64,000 bases of DNA from Amborella trichopoda (lineage: Eukaryota > Streptophyta > Magnoliopsida > Amborellales > Amborellaceae). Position numbers and translations under genes: made by a program. The number at the start of each line of letters is the position of its first letter. The first letter of the stretch is position 1. This document shows, piece by piece, positions 63,430-64,000 of the stretch. The notes below the pieces were generated by a model. The model worked only from the letters and a program-made list of their open reading frames with translations, made no database searches and was not told the origin of the DNA. Location: positions 1,375,292-1,439,291 of the forward strand of contig NW_006498150.1 in assembly GCF_000471905.2 (NCBI RefSeq), read 5' to 3'.

Positions 63430-64000
63430 TTTTTTTTTTTTGAATGAGTTGACTTTGTATTAATATGTATAAAGAAGTACAAGCAAAGAGTAGGTGCAAA
63501 ATATAGGCAACCTAGAGAGTGGGTGCCCTGTACAAAAACCCCATGGGGCGCAAAAAATGCTCTACACTAGTGATAATATAATAAGTTGGAGGCAAGTTTA
63601 TAAAATGCCTGCAGACCCCTAGGAGGTGTTGAGGATAGCTCCTGCCCTAGCTAACACTTCGGCGGCATCGTTGTCTTCCCTATGGACGTGTCTCCAAGAG
63701 ACCTTGGTAGTGCCACAAATGTGAGCTATCTTGGTAAAAATGTTGTCTAGTCTGCATGGGCATGGGGCAACTCCAGTGGCCTAGGTGATGGTATTTCTAG
63801 AGTCACCCTAGACCATTAACTGAGTACTCTAGTCCATATCAAATCTACGAAGCCCTTCAAGAAGGGCGATGGCCTCCGCGGTGGTGGAGTCCATAAAACC
63901 AATGGGCAAAGAGAAGGATAGGATGTTGAGGCCTTCAGAATCTCTAAATGTGCCTTCAATGCATGAGGGACCCTGGTTGCCAAATGAGGGACCCTCAAAA
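63430..64000 (-). mobile_element. L1-type LINE, RNase H-like C-terminus, cut by window edge
   Basis: On the minus strand FMDSTTAEAIALLEGLRRFDMD (near 63820-63890), GDSRNT (near 63805), then TKVSWRHVHREDNDAAEVLARAG (near 63640-63710). This is the plant RNase H arrangement (E in AEA, D in GDS, D in EDN) found at the end of some L1 ORF2 proteins. In-frame stops interrupt it. A T12 run on + (about 63430) would be its poly(A) tail, giving the 3' end. The rest of the element lies right of the window. Confidence 0.78.

Overview
The window is nuclear DNA of a flowering plant. It has two interrupted protein genes on the + strand with plant orthologues, all GT-AG introns (several of 4 to 12 kb), CT-rich 5' sequence, plant RTE and L1 LINEs, Copia LTR remnants, hAT-type MITEs and a plant-type tRNA gene. 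Long transposon-filled introns would suit a magnoliid or other early-diverging lineage, but that is a guess. There is one assembly gap (26610-27365), flanked on both sides by (TA)n.

Gene 1 (7203-34973, +) is the 3' part of an ATXR4/SDG38-type SET-domain protein. Seven coding exons join in frame into 272 codons with a natural stop. About 65 N-terminal residues are not found and probably lie left of the window. The last intron is 12.2 kb and holds a nearly full-length RTE LINE, an inverted Copia LTR remnant with its own nested LINE, a fold-back MITE and the gap.

Gene 2 (43360-57823, +) is a CDP-diacylglycerol synthase. Nine coding exons join in frame into 373 codons and include the whole family signature. 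The C-terminal ~50 residues lie beyond the right edge, so the last visible intron is longer than 6.2 kb.

A tRNA-Gly(UCC) gene (39316-39387, minus) lies between them. It has intact A and B boxes, a TATA-like element, an upstream CAA and a T6 terminator. It sits at the end of a ~480-bp tandem duplication whose breakpoint appears to cut a second tRNA-Gly copy.

The rest is repeats. At the left is a 3-kb hAT-like element containing a smaller long-TIR element, which carries a TPR-coding ORF and a minisatellite (Pack-TIR-like). At least four GC-rich hAT MITEs share ends and make 8-bp target duplications. Other repeats include RTE tails, L1 fragments, a 0.56-kb TIR element with an internal minisatellite, a GA-rich array (48.8-49.5 kb), a 1.7-kb minisatellite (60.75-62.4 kb) and an L1 RNase H fragment at the right edge. 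I saw no CRISPR, prokaryotic operon or clearly new enzymatic system. The most novel items are the nested gene-bearing element, the hAT MITE family, and the tRNA-gene duplication.
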